64,000 nucleotides of DNA from Trichobilharzia regenti (GCA_944472135.2 OX235266.1:12627925-12691924), one strand, 5' to 3'; shown: positions 21,131 through 32,710, counted from the stretch's first letter. A program made the numbers and translations. The notes: generated from the sequence alone by a model not told the origin.

Positions 21131-21310
21131 CTCTTATATCAAAATCCAATTTATGTGAACTTACCAAATTGTATTTTTCATTTGACAAATTTAATGTACA
21201 CGCATATGCAGACAAAACAACCATATATGTTTGTGACTGTATATCTATGAAAATGAATTCGCCGCCGAAAAAAGCGATTCTTCGCTGAACTACTGGTCTT
21301 CTGTCTATTG
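21131..21310 (+). repeat. PLE terminal repeat, outer part
   Basis: Continues the right arm beyond the hairpin and matches the reverse complement of 19845-19990, ending at tgaactactggtcttctgtc. Confidence 0.75.
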
Positions 21311-21475
21311 ATGTTCGAATGGGAATTTTTCATGGACTGACATTATTTTGAAATTCAGTGTAAATCAGAACAGATCACCTATAAAATAGAAGCTCTTTGA
21401 CAACATTCGTTGGCCATCAAGCTGTATCCAAAGTTATTGGCTGTTGGGACTTGCAGATCATTAGATTTTTTTAAG

Positions 21476-21560
21476 CGGTGACTGAGTGGTCCATGAGTCA
21501 CCCACGTAATCTGAAGGGTCTCAGTTCAATTCCTGATATGATTTTTAGGCTTACACTTCT
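21476..21560 (+). repeat. tRNA-like pseudogene or SINE head
   Basis: An A-box-like tgactgagtggtccatgag and a B-box-like cagttcaattcctg are spaced about as in a tRNA with a long variable arm. No closed acceptor stem is visible and there is no recognised body after it. Confidence 0.35.
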
Positions 21561-22214
21561 CAAGACTACTAGACTAGAAGGAAAACTGCTGTAGTGTGGG
21601 TGCCTCATTGTTTCATTGATTCCATGACTGTGATATGAGCTCATTGACAAGTGTACACTACAGCATCATAAACGTTTGGATGGAATATCATATGTTTGAT
21701 GAAGGGAAAAAATTCACTATGGGCTGTCTTAAATGTAACCGATTCTTTATTGACTCTAACAATATCATATTTCACGAATAATTTTTTTGTTGAAATTTTG
21801 AAAGCACAAGATAAGTAATTTAATAACTTTTCGAGTTATAAAGTTATAATTGATGAGCTTTATATGGTGTGTTGAAACGCTCAGTTCTGTAAATGATTCC
21901 TTTGTCTTCCCACTGAAGAAAAGTGGTGTTTCACAATTTGTAGTCTCAGAAACAGCATCGGTTCTGTTTACATAGGATGAGAATTACAGTCCCACCACAA
22001 ACATTCCATTTTTACCAGCATATTACCAGCTAGGAGAGGCTTTAGGAGTGCATAGACCACAAAGTTGAACCGTGTGTTTCGTGAGTATTCAATCACTGAA
22101 TCACCAACGTGTGATACAGAGGGGGGGTCTCAATTAGTATTTTAAAAGTATTAAATATTATTAGCTATCGAAAGCAAAAAGGTGACAATCAGGTAAACAA
22201 TTAGATTGAAAAGT
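21561..22214. other. No gene recognised
   Basis: No coding signal or repeat recognised. Confidence 0.5.
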
Positions 22215-22490
22215 ATTGGTTTTGTAGGGATTTTGTTTGATTGCATGTCGTGAATTGGCAGAATTTAGAATTCAAGAACCATTGAATCAGGTCTAAGTGG
22301 CTCAATGGTCTACAAGCTCACCTTCTAACCAGAAGGTCCTGGGTTCGAACCCCGTGGTGTGAGTGCGTACTGATGAAGAGTCCCAAACTAGCTTGACGAA
22401 ACAGCTGTCCAATACTCCCAGGTTTTCCAGCGATTCTCTGACTGATTTCAGCTCATGATGAAATCCTCCATGCAACTGGACAATTAGATG
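22215..22490 (+). mobile_element. Hammerhead SINE, plus strand
   Basis: A box agtggctcaatggtctac, B box gggttcgaacccc, then a hammerhead region: gcgtactgatgaagagtccc, an extended stem II ending ttgac, GAAA, cagctgtc. The tail is gattctctgactgatttcag and catgatgaaatcc. The stem I 5' strand overlaps the core (GTACTGATGA), so three bases appear lost compared with GTACTGCTGATGA. Confidence 0.82.
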
Positions 22491-22969
22491 TCTAGAGGCG
22501 TCACCCTACTCCACAGTTTAGATGAAAATACATGAAACATGTGAACAGTAACAAGTGAATGAAAGTGAGTTTTAATTGGCTCACTAAATTTACTTAAGTC
22601 AAGAAAGTAGCAAGGATAGAACCAACTACTCCTTTTAATTCAAAGATGAGTGTTATCCATCTTAAATTCTCATGACTTCAGCTTGTGTGTAAGAGCCAAC
22701 CGAGGAGATCTACAAGTCAGTTTTGATAGGATGCGACGGATAACCATGCAAGTGCTTCCTCCGTTGACAATGGGGACCACCACCGTCACTTAAGTGACAT
22801 GAAATGAGACAAAACAATATTCTTCGGTTATACTGTCTGGTTACAGTGAGTGTTTTGCCTCTAAATAAAAGGTGAATTTGACTTAGTTATTGTTGTGTCC
22901 AACTGAATCAGATAAATGCACATTACTGAAGTAAAATGTATGACAGGTTTGTGCACCCCTATTTCGATA
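22491..22969. other. No gene recognised
   Basis: No coding signal or repeat recognised. Confidence 0.5.
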
Positions 22970-23780
22970 ATAAGAAGACGTAAATTGTATTAATCGTGTG
23001 TGTAATGTATTTGCGTGTGGAGCACATTTCGAAAAATCTGATCACACTCCACGTACTTGTCATATGAACACATGTATGAAATTAATAAAGTGTTGAAAGG
23101 TGAGAAAATAGACTTAGGTCAAGTTAAAAGGACATATTGAAGGTCAACATATCAAGTCTTTTAAACATGCGAAAAATGATGTCACATCTCACTGTATTTA
23201 CTAATTTGAACGTACATGTGGACACAAATACATGGGGAGGACTCATCGACCTATGCAAGTAAGGCCTGGCTTCAGAGCATATTCCTAAATAGCTTTAGAA
23301 ACAAATGGAATCTTCGGAATCCATTAATGGTGAGAACACGGGACCTAGCTCCTCTATTGTGAAATATATCATAGAGACAGGACATAAAATAGATATTAAC
23401 GGATCTTTTAAACCTATCTATAAGACGTGTTTAGGGTAGGGTGTATCATAAAGTTTGTGGAAGTTTAAACCACCTTTATTTGGTCAAAAACAATTCGTCA
23501 TCACACTAAGCCTTTCTTGGTAAAATTTATTTTGACAATAGCCAGGGTAGATGTACTATTACATCTGCTATTTGGTTTAGTGATCTTCATTGTTATTTTG
23601 ACCTTGAATATAGTGGCCTTTTAACTTGACCTAAATTTATTTTCTCACTTCTCAACTCTTTATTTATTTCATATATGTGTTCCTGTGATGTGTGATCAGA
23701 TTGTTCAACATGTGTTGCGCAAATACATTTCACACACGATTCAGACAGTTTACATCTTTTTATTACTTTGTCTAAATTCA
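22970..23780 (+). pseudogene. PLE GIY-YIG fragment between inverted terminal arms
   Basis: The endonuclease remnant at 23170-23525 (plus) contains the codons of the C-G-H-K-Y-M-G-R-T-H-R type segment and later sequence for SSIVKYIIETGHKIDINGSF and FKPIYKT. Flanking arms 22970-23140 and 23590-23780 are reverse complements (shared: atgtatttgcg, atctgatcacac, taggtcaagttaaaagg). Same lineage as 33430-34060. Confidence 0.8.
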
Positions 23781-23889
23781 TAAAGGGGACTAATTGTTTT
23801 AAACATGCATATATACCTCGCTAATAAATAGATCTTGTAGGTATATAAACCAAACTGCAAATGATTCTTAGCATGACTATTTGAAGTAA

Positions 23890-24500
23890 ATCAGAGTTCC
23901 TCCGCATTTACTACATTATTCCCCTAGGATGGTGTTGTACTACTTCATCGTTAAAAATGACCAACTTAGACTTTCGAATGCAAGTTCTGTAAGTGAATGC
24001 AGATAAAAACGGTGTACTGGACAGCTGTTTCGTCAACTTAGATGGGGACTCATCAGGAATACGCACCCACGACAGTTCTAACACAAGACCTTCTTGTAAC
24101 AAGGTGAGCTTGTAGACCATTGAGCCACTGGAACACGATCCAATGGCCAGCCGATGAATTCTAACTTCTGCTAATTTACGACATGGCGCGACCATTTCAC
24201 AATATCTTCTTCTATGAGTTACTGCCCCATCTTCAACCTGCTTTACCTTACTGGTCCCGGCTTCCCACTAGTTTCCCAAGTCACTGCCTGAATAAAGCCA
24301 GCGGATCGGGTCCAAGTGGATTAATCGTCTACGAGCTCGCTAGTCGTGTAACCATACGGGTTCTATTTTTAGAACCCTGGCGGAAATATGCTCATGAAGA
24401 GTCCCAAACTAGGTTGACGAAACAGCTGTCCACTACTCCCAAGTTTTCCAGTGGTTCTCTAACTGATGTCAGCTCATGATGAATACTTCCATCCAATTAG
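23890..24500. mobile_element. Head-to-head hammerhead SINEs
   Basis: 23890-24307 is a minus copy and 24308-24500 a 5'-truncated plus copy whose first bases (atcgggtccaagtgg) abut the 5' end of the minus copy. The plus copy has ggtgg-type changes in the B box and a core reading CTCATGA. The minus copy holds the best preserved hammerhead of the window. Confidence 0.85.
24014..24062 (-). ncRNA. Hammerhead ribozyme with complete conserved core
   Basis: Minus strand: stem I GTATTC, core CTGATGA (24050-24056), stem II opening GTC and closing GAC (with an enlarged loop), GAAA (24028-24031), stem III cagctgt, cleavage triplet GTC, then CAGTAC (24014-24019). Stem I pairs at five of six positions, one a G-U wobble. 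All catalytic boxes fit the hammerhead consensus. The short palindromic stem III suggests it would work best as a dimer, as known for other animal type I hammerheads. Confidence 0.7.
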
Positions 24501-24654
24501 ACTAAATCCCTACCCAAACCAAGACTTGATATTATAAAAACATGTTTCCGTTTGTAGGACTGTCTGTGTATTTCCGAATGTTCTTTATTATCACTTGGGC
24601 GATCAGATAACATTCGCCAATAAGTTTTACCAAAACTTTCATTTAGCTGGGTTT
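24501..24654. other. Spacer
   Basis: Nothing recognised. Confidence 0.5.
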
Positions 24655-24960
24655 TCAATAATCGTTAAGAATTATTATTGTTATTATTCCCTTGGGTTCC
24701 GAGTGGAACATATAAGCACATCTCCATCTCATCTAGTTCTCACCAGTTCTCTCTTTAGTTGACTTCACGATTACTCATAGACTGGGCTGTCATCTGCTCC
24801 TCACAGGGTATTCTTCAATTCACCTGCCGATATCACACGAGTCATTTTTTTTATTTGTGTTCCAATCAAAAGATCTTCTTGGGGAGTAGTATTACTCAGT
24901 GGTCTCTTCAGCGCGTGTACCAACTCTATTCCGCCATCTGATCATCACTGACAAGCAAAT
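24655..24960 (-). pseudogene. RTE 3' end fragment
   Basis: Starts at the RTE 3' end signature in reverse (attattattcccttgggt, tccgagtggaacat), followed by acatctccatctcatc and a decayed coding end. A short run of att repeats marks the element's 3' terminus. Confidence 0.8.
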
Positions 24961-25139
24961 GCAAATGTTAGCAAAAGTCTTAAGCTGTTGAAAATCCTTT
25001 CCATGACTTATATGCTGTCTTGTAGACATGTCTTAGCTAGTGATGCCTGTTGTCCTATTTGGCAAAGTGTCCTAATATTAAATGCTCCTATATGAAATTG
25101 GTGGCGTGGCTTTAGGAGACTATCGGTGGCAGGTTTTTT
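24961..25139. other. Spacer, possibly RTE-derived
   Basis: No clear match. Confidence 0.3.
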
Positions 25140-25570
25140 TGGCTTCCGTCGCTTTTAGCAGGCACAGAGTGATGAGAGAGTGAGGAGCCATCAGGTAGAG
25201 GAGTTGCATCAGTTGGAGGAAGGCAAGGTAATAGAGATGAAGATGAAGACAAAGATGAGTGAGGATTCAAGAACTGTCGTGTGCATTTCGGATTGTGAGG
25301 GCGTTTGTTACTTCCCGGCTGCCTACACCGTGGAAGTTGGTTGCGTGACCGCAGAGACTAGGGGACAACTGCTTGAGCCAGGCCGGTCACACGCGGCCTG
25401 TTTTTGTTTGTTCTTTATTGTTTGGTGTGTCTCAGTAGCATATTTATCACTCCTGCCCTGTGATACGTCAGCAGGAAGCGCGGTCGTTGTTAATCCAGGC
25501 CACGGCCGATCCGGCATGATATTTTGGGAATTTGTTTGAATCATGGTATTGGATGGGGTAGCTGCTTTTT
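25140..25570. other. GC-rich block of unknown origin
   Basis: GC-rich against its AT-rich surroundings. The open frame on plus (25180-25539) contains VCISDCEGVCYFPAAYTVEV and a hydrophobic stretch FCLFFIVWCVSVAYLSLL, but no known domain is recognised and an equally long frame exists on the minus strand. It sits between two RTE fragments, so it could be an insertion or an old retrocopy. Confidence 0.35.
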
Positions 25571-25619
25571 GTTTAACCGCTATCCAAACAACATGCCTGG
25601 CATGGTAGAACCTCAAGTG

Positions 25620-25875
25620 ACATAAGTCTCAGCCAGTATAGCTTGATTAGGTTATTGCGGTGTTCGGGAGGTAACAGCTTTCGGTAGGGCTTGTAAACAT
25701 ATAGAGGTACTAACTTGACATTAGATTTGAAAATTCCACTCTTATCCTTCTCCCTAAAAGCCAACGTTCTCCACATCGAATTCAGATTAGCGAAGGAGTG
25801 TTTAACTTTTACCATCATAGTTGGCTTCAAAATTCTCATCTGTTCCAGCTGTAGTTGAAACCATGCTGGCTGCTG
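25620..25875 (-). pseudogene. RTE fragment near the LYGSETW region
   Basis: The minus frame reads FANLNSMWRTLAFREKDKSG, then IFKSNVKLVPLYVYKPYRK. This matches the RTE segment that usually reads like IFNTNVKSVLLYGSETW. RT and 3' end are absent. Confidence 0.7.
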
Positions 25876-25879
25876 CTCT

Positions 25880-26100
25880 ATGTTTATTTCACGAATTGGC
25901 AGAACCTAGAATTCACAGTCATTTACACCAAGTTTCAGTGGATGAATTGTCTGAGAGTTTGCCTTGTAACTGGATGCTCCTGCGTTCGAGCCCCTGTGGA
26001 TGCGCACTGCCAGTGAGTCCAAGACAAGGATGAAGCAACTGTCCAGTACTCCAGTCAAGGTTTTTATTGGTCCTCTAACTAATATCGATCCGTGGAGCAA
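25880..26100 (+). mobile_element. Hammerhead SINE, decayed
   Basis: Contains ttggcagaacctagaattc, a gatgaattgtctgag A-box relic, tgcgttcgagccc, then tgccagtgagtccaagacaa, ggatgaagcaactgtcc and agtactcc. The core (CCAGTGA, GAAG) is broken. Confidence 0.7.
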
Positions 26101-26109
26101 ATCAAATTC

Positions 26110-26470
26110 CTTCACATCAAATCCTGAAAACTGTTGATTTTTAGATACATGATATCCTGCTTGAAGTATGAGCTGCTGCATGATGTGCTTCACTATAGCT
26201 GATTTTGGACGTCTATTTCAGGGAATCACTTGTATTCAGTGATTTTATTTATTGTTGCCGCCACTTTGAAATATGTTCTGTAGCTCTAACCAGCATAGAC
26301 TGATGGGTCTTTTTTATGTACATCTGTCGACACATACATATAAATTGGCGAACCCAGTGGGATGTAATATTATCTTTCCGATGTTGTGAGGATTCACAGG
26401 ACGACATAGAGCTCGTTTTCTCTATGGAAGTAAGTTTGGCTGCATAGTAAACTCTAATAATTACCACCTT
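26110..26470 (-). pseudogene. PLE GIY-YIG fragment
   Basis: The minus frame has HWVRQFICMCRQMYIKKTHQSMLV followed by RATEHISKW. Compare CVYQFTCMCGDTYIGRTHRS and RATEHIPKW of the copy at 33718. The catalytic region is changed (YIG to YIK). Confidence 0.8.
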
Positions 26471-27659
26471 GAGTTTTTGTTTAGGGATGGCGAGGATATA
26501 TAGACATCATTTATGGGAGCTGACTGGATAGGTAGAAAGAATCATTGTTATCTAACAATATTTCTGTGAGGTATTGTGTCTCTTCTTCAATAGTGTCGAC
26601 TATACATTTATGTTGAATGGATCTGTACAAAAAATCTAACCATGTGGACTTTATTTAGAGAGATTGGCTTACTGACTTATTTTGTCGGATGGTTATGAGT
26701 GCATCTAAAAATGCCAAGCACTCATTATTCTCTTTCACATGCATTACAAGTTTCAGGTAGAAACTTATTTAAAATTGTGCGCCAGTATCGATTGCAATCC
26801 ATTACGATGATTAGATGATTAAAACAATACGAAGCAGAGTAAAATCAAGGCATTTTGATGGATGAATAGGTGGTGTAGTGATTTAAACAGGTCGCCATAT
26901 CATAACTATGCGATAATGATGAGAATTAAAGTTTAAATGCAGTTACTTTGAAAGTCTCCTTTACACATTCAAAGATTATCTAATTTCAGTGAATATCCTA
27001 TAAAATTTGAGAGCCGTGTATACAATGTATAATATGTGTTTGTTTGAGCAGTGAGCGAAGAGTGAGTTTGAGTCTTTTGAACCTTTTCAATATATATATA
27101 TATATAATCGATTATTATTTTCAAAATGAAACTGCCTTTAATTGTATGACAAACATTTCAGTTGATAAGCCAGCTTAACTCACTTGATTTTCTAACGATT
27201 AGAAGCGAGAAGCAGCAAACGTAAGTTTATCACAGTTTTTTTCGTAACCGCGGTGATTTGAAATAATAATGTCAAGCTAATTACATCACGCTTGTGGGAA
27301 AACGTTGCTCCTGGAGTTTTAATAATCCACGTACTCCTTGAGATTCTGCCATTTTGATATTGATCATGCTTTATTAATGTGTCCATTGTTATCCTCTTCT
27401 GTTACCGCTCGTTTCCGTCCCAAATACAACACAGGCTTGGCTTCACTAGCAGTGGTTTCATTTTTTTCACTAAGTGAGGTTACTCTCCTCCCAATCAAAA
27501 TTTCCTCTTTACTGAGATTATTCTTATTATACTTTTGATGCAGGGAGACTCATTGTGCTGAAGTTTCTGTAGCGACTTTATTTACTGGATGTGGTTGCTA
27601 GCCTGACGCTTGAGAAGGCGGGGGGGTTATTACACTAACATGCAGTTTACAAAGGAGTG
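26471..27659. other. No gene; (TA)n at 27090
   Basis: A (TA)n run lies at 27090-27108. Open frames here have no recognisable motif. Confidence 0.5.
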
Positions 27660-28400
27660 AGTTGCTCCCCTTATTATTATTATTGTTCCCTTGGGTACCT
27701 AGTGGAACATAGGGCTTCAACTGCACGTCTCCACTTGATTCCGTTTTCCTTCTGCTGTACTGTTCACCTGCATCAATGTTAGTTAGTCCATACTGTTTCA
27801 ACTCCTCTTCACACGATCTCCTCCTCCATGTCACGATTGCACTGACGTCCCACTCGCCTCTTTCCTTTCGGGTTCCACTCGAGCAATGGCCTGGCGTGCA
27901 ATGTCAAGCAATGGCCTTCTCAGCGAGTGTCCAATCCATCTCCACTTTCTCCTGCGTATTTCTTGGGCGACTGGTTCTTGTTTTGTTTGTTCCCATAGTT
28001 TCTTGTTGGTGATTCTTTCCGGCCCGACCATCTGATCTTCAGTATAGAGCGAGAACAGTTGTTGGTTGATGAAGGTCTGCAACAAGCTGTTGGTCTGACG
28101 CATAATCCAGTCAGTTCACCACAATTAGGAATATCATTGTGGGTGATAATAATCACCCTTGTCTGACTTCCGTGTTTACTCCAAACGTCTCACTGAGTTT
28201 TCTGTTGTGGATCACTTGACATGTGCAGGTGTCGTTGTCGTACAGCTGTTGAATAAATTTGATGAATATTTGGGGCACTAGACGCCGTAATGCTTGAGTA
28301 ATTTCCAAATTACTTCGTGGTCAACGCTGTCTGTTGAAGGCCTTCTCAAAGTCGATAAAGTTGAGGTAGAGGTTTGATTACCATTCCATGCTTTATTCGA
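27660..28400 (-). pseudogene. RTE with internal deletion
   Basis: The 3' end begins at ttattattattattgttccc. Minus-strand frames read RRKWRWIGHSLRRPLLD, ERITNKKLWEQTKQEPVAQ and FINQQLFSLYTEDQM. At about 28110 the sequence jumps to the RT middle (DSVDHEVIWKLLKHYGV near 28285-28330). The piece between, including the FADD motif, has been removed. Confidence 0.85.
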
Positions 28401-28645
28401 TGGTGATGAGTTACTCCTCTTAGAATCACGAAAATAAGGAATAAAGTAATCAGAAACAACACCAGCAAAAGGAAAATAGGAAATTAGCAACAGGAAGGGC
28501 AACAGCAACAACCACAATAAAAAAACCTTAGCAGTAGTATCACAGTCAGATACAGTTAACAAAAATGATACCAAAACCATAGACTCACTGGCTTGGGCGG
28601 ACATAGACAAGTAAATCTATCAGTATATACAATTAAAGATGTTGT

Positions 28646-28647
<2 letters not shown>
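28401..28647. other. Spacer
   Basis: Nothing recognised. Confidence 0.5.

Positions 28648-28720
<73 letters not shown>
28648..28720. repeat. (AT)n microsatellite
   Basis: About 70 bp of alternating A and T with a few tatg interruptions. It directly precedes a plus-strand RTE tail. Confidence 0.95.
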
Positions 28721-28925
28721 CGCCCTAATGGTTGGGGTAACGATGACTTCAGCGTCACTTTGAGAGCGATATGGAAGAGATCATGTGAGGAGGAGATGAA
28801 ATCTTCTAGGTAATCATGGGGTTAGCTAAAGAGGACTATGAAGGAAAGAACAAAATTGAAATCTGCTGTGGAAGCTCTATGTTCTTATCGGAATCCGAGG
28901 GAGTAATATTAATAATAACGCTAGT
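28721..28925 (+). pseudogene. RTE 3' end, plus strand
   Basis: Plus-strand tail: gagatcatgtgaggaggaga, then gaagctctatgttcttatcg, gaatccgagggagtaata and aataataa. The same order is seen at 39500-39655 and 53250-53400. Confidence 0.75.
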
Positions 28926-29124
28926 TAAATCAGTGATTGTTGTACAACCGAAAGCAAGTTATTTTCAACTCAGACCCTGGTTTTTCAGATAGCCACAGTG
29001 TTTTCGTCAACAAAAATTTCCACACCAACAATATTAATGCGATCTTAATCACAATACTTTTTGATGAAGAAAGATGCATTCAATGTTTGAAGCTTGAATT
29101 AATTCACATAATGTTTTTGTTATG
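28926..29124. other. Spacer
   Basis: Nothing recognised. Confidence 0.5.
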
Positions 29125-29965
29125 AATTATTATTATCACTATTATTATTCCCTTGCGTCCTGAGTTGAACATAGGGCTTAAACAACACATCTCCACTTTT
29201 TCTGTTTTCTTCTGTCCTATGCAGCTGAGTCCATGATTGACCAAACTCCCTCATCTCTTCCTCACACGATATCCTTCCACTGATGACTCAGTTGTCTCTT
29301 TCCATTTGGATTTCACTCGAGAGCCTGGCGCGCGATGTCGCTGAATGGCCTCTTCAATGTATTCCCGATCCATCCCCACTTTCTTCTACATATTTGTTAG
29401 GTGATCAGCTCTTGGTTGTTTCTTTCATCGCCATAGTTGCTTGTTACTAATTCTTTCTGGCCATTAGATCTTCAGTGTGCAGCGAAGGCAGCTGCTGGAA
29501 GTCCTTTTCGTGACACGACAACTTTCTAACCCATATATAGAAGGACCAGCTTCACATTGGTGTTGAAAATGCGAATCTTGTTCCTTAGGCTGAGTGCGGA
29601 TGATTTCAAAACTGGTTTTATGTTGATAAAGGTGTATCTTGGCTTTTCCGATTCTTTGACTTTGATATCATCGTCCGTTTCGCTTGTAGTTTAATCAGTA
29701 CTTCCTGGCTGGATAAGTGAAGAAGTCAACCATTGCGAAATCTCTCCCGTTGATGGTGATTGGTACATGCTGTTGTTACTGTTGATTGGTATTCTTCATC
29801 ACCCCCATCTCTTCTCTGTCAATCTGCAATCCTGTTTTTACGCTGCCTATTCAGTCAGTTTGTCGATTTTTGCTTGCAAGTCTTCGAGTTTTCACGGTAT
29901 TAGACATATATCATCTGTGAAATCCAGATCTTTTAGAGTCTTCTTATTTGTCGTCTAGCAAATTT
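29125..29965 (-). pseudogene. RTE 3' half, decayed
   Basis: The 3' signature (attattattcccttgcgtcc) is at 29140. The order continues with acacatctccactttttc, tcttcagtgtgcagcgaagg (the LYGSETW-to-FINSCL region), gtgttgaaaatgcgaatc, and near 29930 the ISHKLEDL region (catatatcatctgtg). No intact frame. Confidence 0.8.
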
Positions 29966-30119
29966 CTGAATACTTGCCGCCCCCCTCCAACAGTCTGACG
30001 CATCGGTGAAGGAAGAAAAGGGACGCAGTGATTCGGAAAAATGTTGTCTTGTCAAAACACTAAAGCAAGGCGACTTTTTTCTCTAAAGAACTGGCATGAA
30101 ACTATGCTCTTTTTTTCAC
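29966..30119. other. Spacer
   Basis: Nothing recognised. Confidence 0.5.
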
Positions 30120-31350
30120 ACTATGCAAACTACTGAATCCCGTCAGTCTGGAGACAGTAAAAGATGCACTAGATGTGGAACTCCGACTGGAACAAGCCGG
30201 ATTTAGGGAAATTAAATCATAGGCGGATAAATCTGCAACTGTACTCATAATCACCGGATGAAGAGTTGAATATTAATCAAACGTCTGTCTGTTTCAACTG
30301 TATTGACTTAGAAAAGGCTCTCGACAGCAATGACCAAGAAGTAACTTGGAGACTACTTCCAAGCTGTGGCTTGGCCGAAATCGTTATCAGTCCCATTCAA
30401 CAGCTAAATGACAATGTCGCTTGTCAAGTGATCTGAAACGGAAATCTCAGTCAAGCTTATGAAGTGAAGACAAGAGCTAGACAAGGCTGCTTACTGTCAC
30501 TAATGATTTTTCTAATTCCGGTACAGTGGCTTGTGCGTTAGATTATGTGGGGGGGCGGGTACGATAAGACAGGAGTATGCTGGATCAATAAGAGGACTCT
30601 AGAAGATCTGGACTCCGTTGGTGATTTATTTCTAATGTCACACAAAATCTAATTCCTGCAGCAGAAGTCAAATAACTTAGACGAAGAGATGCCTAGCGAA
30701 GGTTGGACTTTAAATGAACATAAAGAAAACGGAAGTGATGAAGAAACCCGGGAACCAACAACAACAACCAGCACCAGTCACTGCCAACAGGAGAAATCTG
30801 AAAGAGACGATTTCCTCCACTAATCCAGGAAGAATCGTTTAAACTACAGGCAGTCGATACTGATAAGAATGTCAGAACCAGAATCGAAAAGACAAGGCAC
30901 ACCTTCGTCACTCTGAAAACAGTTTGGAAGTTTTCTGCACTCAACATAAAGAACAAGATTCTGATTTGCAATAGCACTCTTGAGGCAGTTCTTCTATATG
31001 GCTCAGAATCTTGGCGATTGCGTCAAAAAGTGAATTTCCAACAGATGCAGACTTTTTTCAACAGATTCCTTCGCTGACTTTATATTGAAGATTATACGGC
31101 CAGAAACAAACAGCTTCAGGAAACTCTGGGAACTAACAAACAGGTGAGAAGCCAATGATTAAGAAATGGAGATTGATCGGACTTCCGCCAAGGAGATCGT
31201 CGAATAACATCTCGGCGAAATGAGTGTTTTTCTGAAGGTGACGTGGAGGAGACCGTGGGGTATCTTGAAGCAAGCTGAAGAACAGGACTAAATGGAGGTG
31301 TTATTTTGACGTCCCGTGCTCCACTTGCAACCCAAGGGAATAATGAAAAG
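30120..31350 (+). pseudogene. RTE RT-to-3'-end copy, plus strand
   Basis: The plus strand keeps the order ctggaacaagccggatttag (LEQAGFR), actgtattgacttag (FIDLEKAL), gaagtgaagacaagagctag and caaggctgcttactgtc (RQGCLLSP), gaagatctggactccg (the FADD region is lost), atgaacataaagaaaacgg, then a poorly kept LYGSESWRLRQK (30995) and the tail ending in caacccaagggaataatg. Frames are broken many times, so this is an old copy. Confidence 0.85.
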
Positions 31351-31739
31351 ACAGTTAGTGAAGACCGCCTGTTACAAGCGGAAAAATGTCACTATTTCAA
31401 AACTGTAATATACACTTACACCAGCTGACATTCACAAAAGGTAAGTCAGTTTTGTGACAGTGAACATTCTTCCCCAATGTGTTTTGTTTAAATGAAAAGC
31501 CTTTTTCTGCTTTCAGTGAGGCTCCTACAGGTATTTGGTAAGTTAAACTGTATTCATCCAATGCGCTGAAATGTTATGAAACCATTGTGGACAAGTCACA
31601 ATAGAATAATGGTTTCCAAGATTAAGAAGACCAATTTCAGACTCAAAGATTTCAAAACAAAATTCAGCATTTTTGGTCAACGACTTTCATCAAAAGAGAT
31701 TAAAAACAAGAGGTCAGAACTTTCTTTCAATATACATTT
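31351..31739. other. No gene recognised
   Basis: Nothing recognised. Confidence 0.5.
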
Positions 31740-31880
31740 TGTCACGGACAGATGTCATTTGAAGAGCCATTGACATGACGTGGGGGAAAAGAGGTCACTG
31801 AGCAATTATTTCGTCCTAGTTCGTGACTCATCAGTAAGACGCACCCATGGTGACTCTTCGATCTAATGGGCTAGTTATAA
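31740..31880 (-). mobile_element. Hammerhead SINE 3' part
   Basis: A minus copy with decayed tail, hammerhead at 31785-31845 and the start of the tRNA-like region. The hammerhead core is intact: CTGATGA (complement of 31828-31834), stem II opening GTC and closing GAC, and GAAA. Stem III is changed to taattgct, and the cleavage site reads GCU in place of GUC. Confidence 0.65.
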
Positions 31881-32221
31881 CCTGTCACATGTTCTAACAG
31901 TTGAACTGTCAGGAGAAAAAGGGTAACCTGTAATTCTCAGAAGCGATAACCAATTGTCATAATATCAGTTATAAGTCGTGTTTGTCTCTTTCAAACTCAG
32001 TATAATTAGGATCATTGAATAAATTATTTAACAGTTTGACATTTGTTGTGATCTTAATGACTGCAGTAAACTAATGACCTACTTACGATTCACGCCTCGT
32101 AGATCGGCTGGCACGAAGTCATTCTAGTAGTCTAGGCAGTACTCTTTCAAATCCTGCTTCTACTTGGGTCTTTGTTTTCCCTGCTAGCATAGGCCTGTGC
32201 ATTATTAAATTCTAGTTTATT
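31881..32221. other. No gene recognised
   Basis: Nothing recognised. Confidence 0.5.
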
Positions 32222-32455
32222 TTTTAAAATTTTTATTCCTTTACGTTCTCAGTGGAACATAAGGCACCTTCAAGCTAGAGGCTTGAAGTTTCGATAGCAG
32301 TCGTGTGTTTATTTTTACGCGATGGGGTTGCTACCCTCATGCCCAACATTCCGTCTTTACCGGTCTTATTACTGACTTGGCTAGGTAAAGGAGTGCGTCG
32401 GACCACCTGCGTCATTGGCGAGCATTCTATTGCTGTGCCACTGACGCACAGCATA
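32222..32455 (-). mobile_element. SINE type B, minus strand
   Basis: From the right: a tRNA-like head (gtgccactgacgcac, much decayed), a body with aggtaaaggagtgcg, the cctcatgcccaac region, the gcttgaag pair and the end gttctcagtggaacataagg. The last part equals the RTE 3' end. Paralogue of 37552-37790. Confidence 0.8.
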
Positions 32456-32554
32456 TTCTAGTGGGAATCTGTGATCATCGGGGTCTACCAAGCTGCTAGT
32501 TACGCCTGATAATCTCGGAGAACATCGTTTGGCGATCACACTATGTCATGAATT
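32456..32554. other. Spacer
   Basis: Nothing recognised. Confidence 0.4.
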
Positions 32555-32710
32555 AGTAGAATTTCGAAGTGTTGAGCTCCCAGGATTCCGTCTCAGTGGG
32601 TCTGGAATATCTTAGATTCGATTCCTGGAGGAGTTACGGTTGAAACCCAAACAAAGGTGGTTGTCAATGGTTCCCTAACTTAAATCAGCTCATGGTCAAA
32701 CTTAAAACCA
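32555..32710 (+). mobile_element. Hammerhead SINE, decayed
   Basis: Has tagattcgattcctgg (B-box relic), a shortened hammerhead region (ggttgaaacccaaac), then caatggttccctaactt and atcagctcatgg of the usual tail. The ribozyme core is deleted. Confidence 0.55.

Noticed and set aside
27831..28156. Two overlapping minus ORFs that could be a small host gene
   Set aside because: Both are frames of the RTE 3' coding end (RRKWRWIGHSLRR region).
28648..28720. Possible replication origin or regulatory AT tract
   Set aside because: A plain (AT)n microsatellite next to an RTE tail; no further signal.
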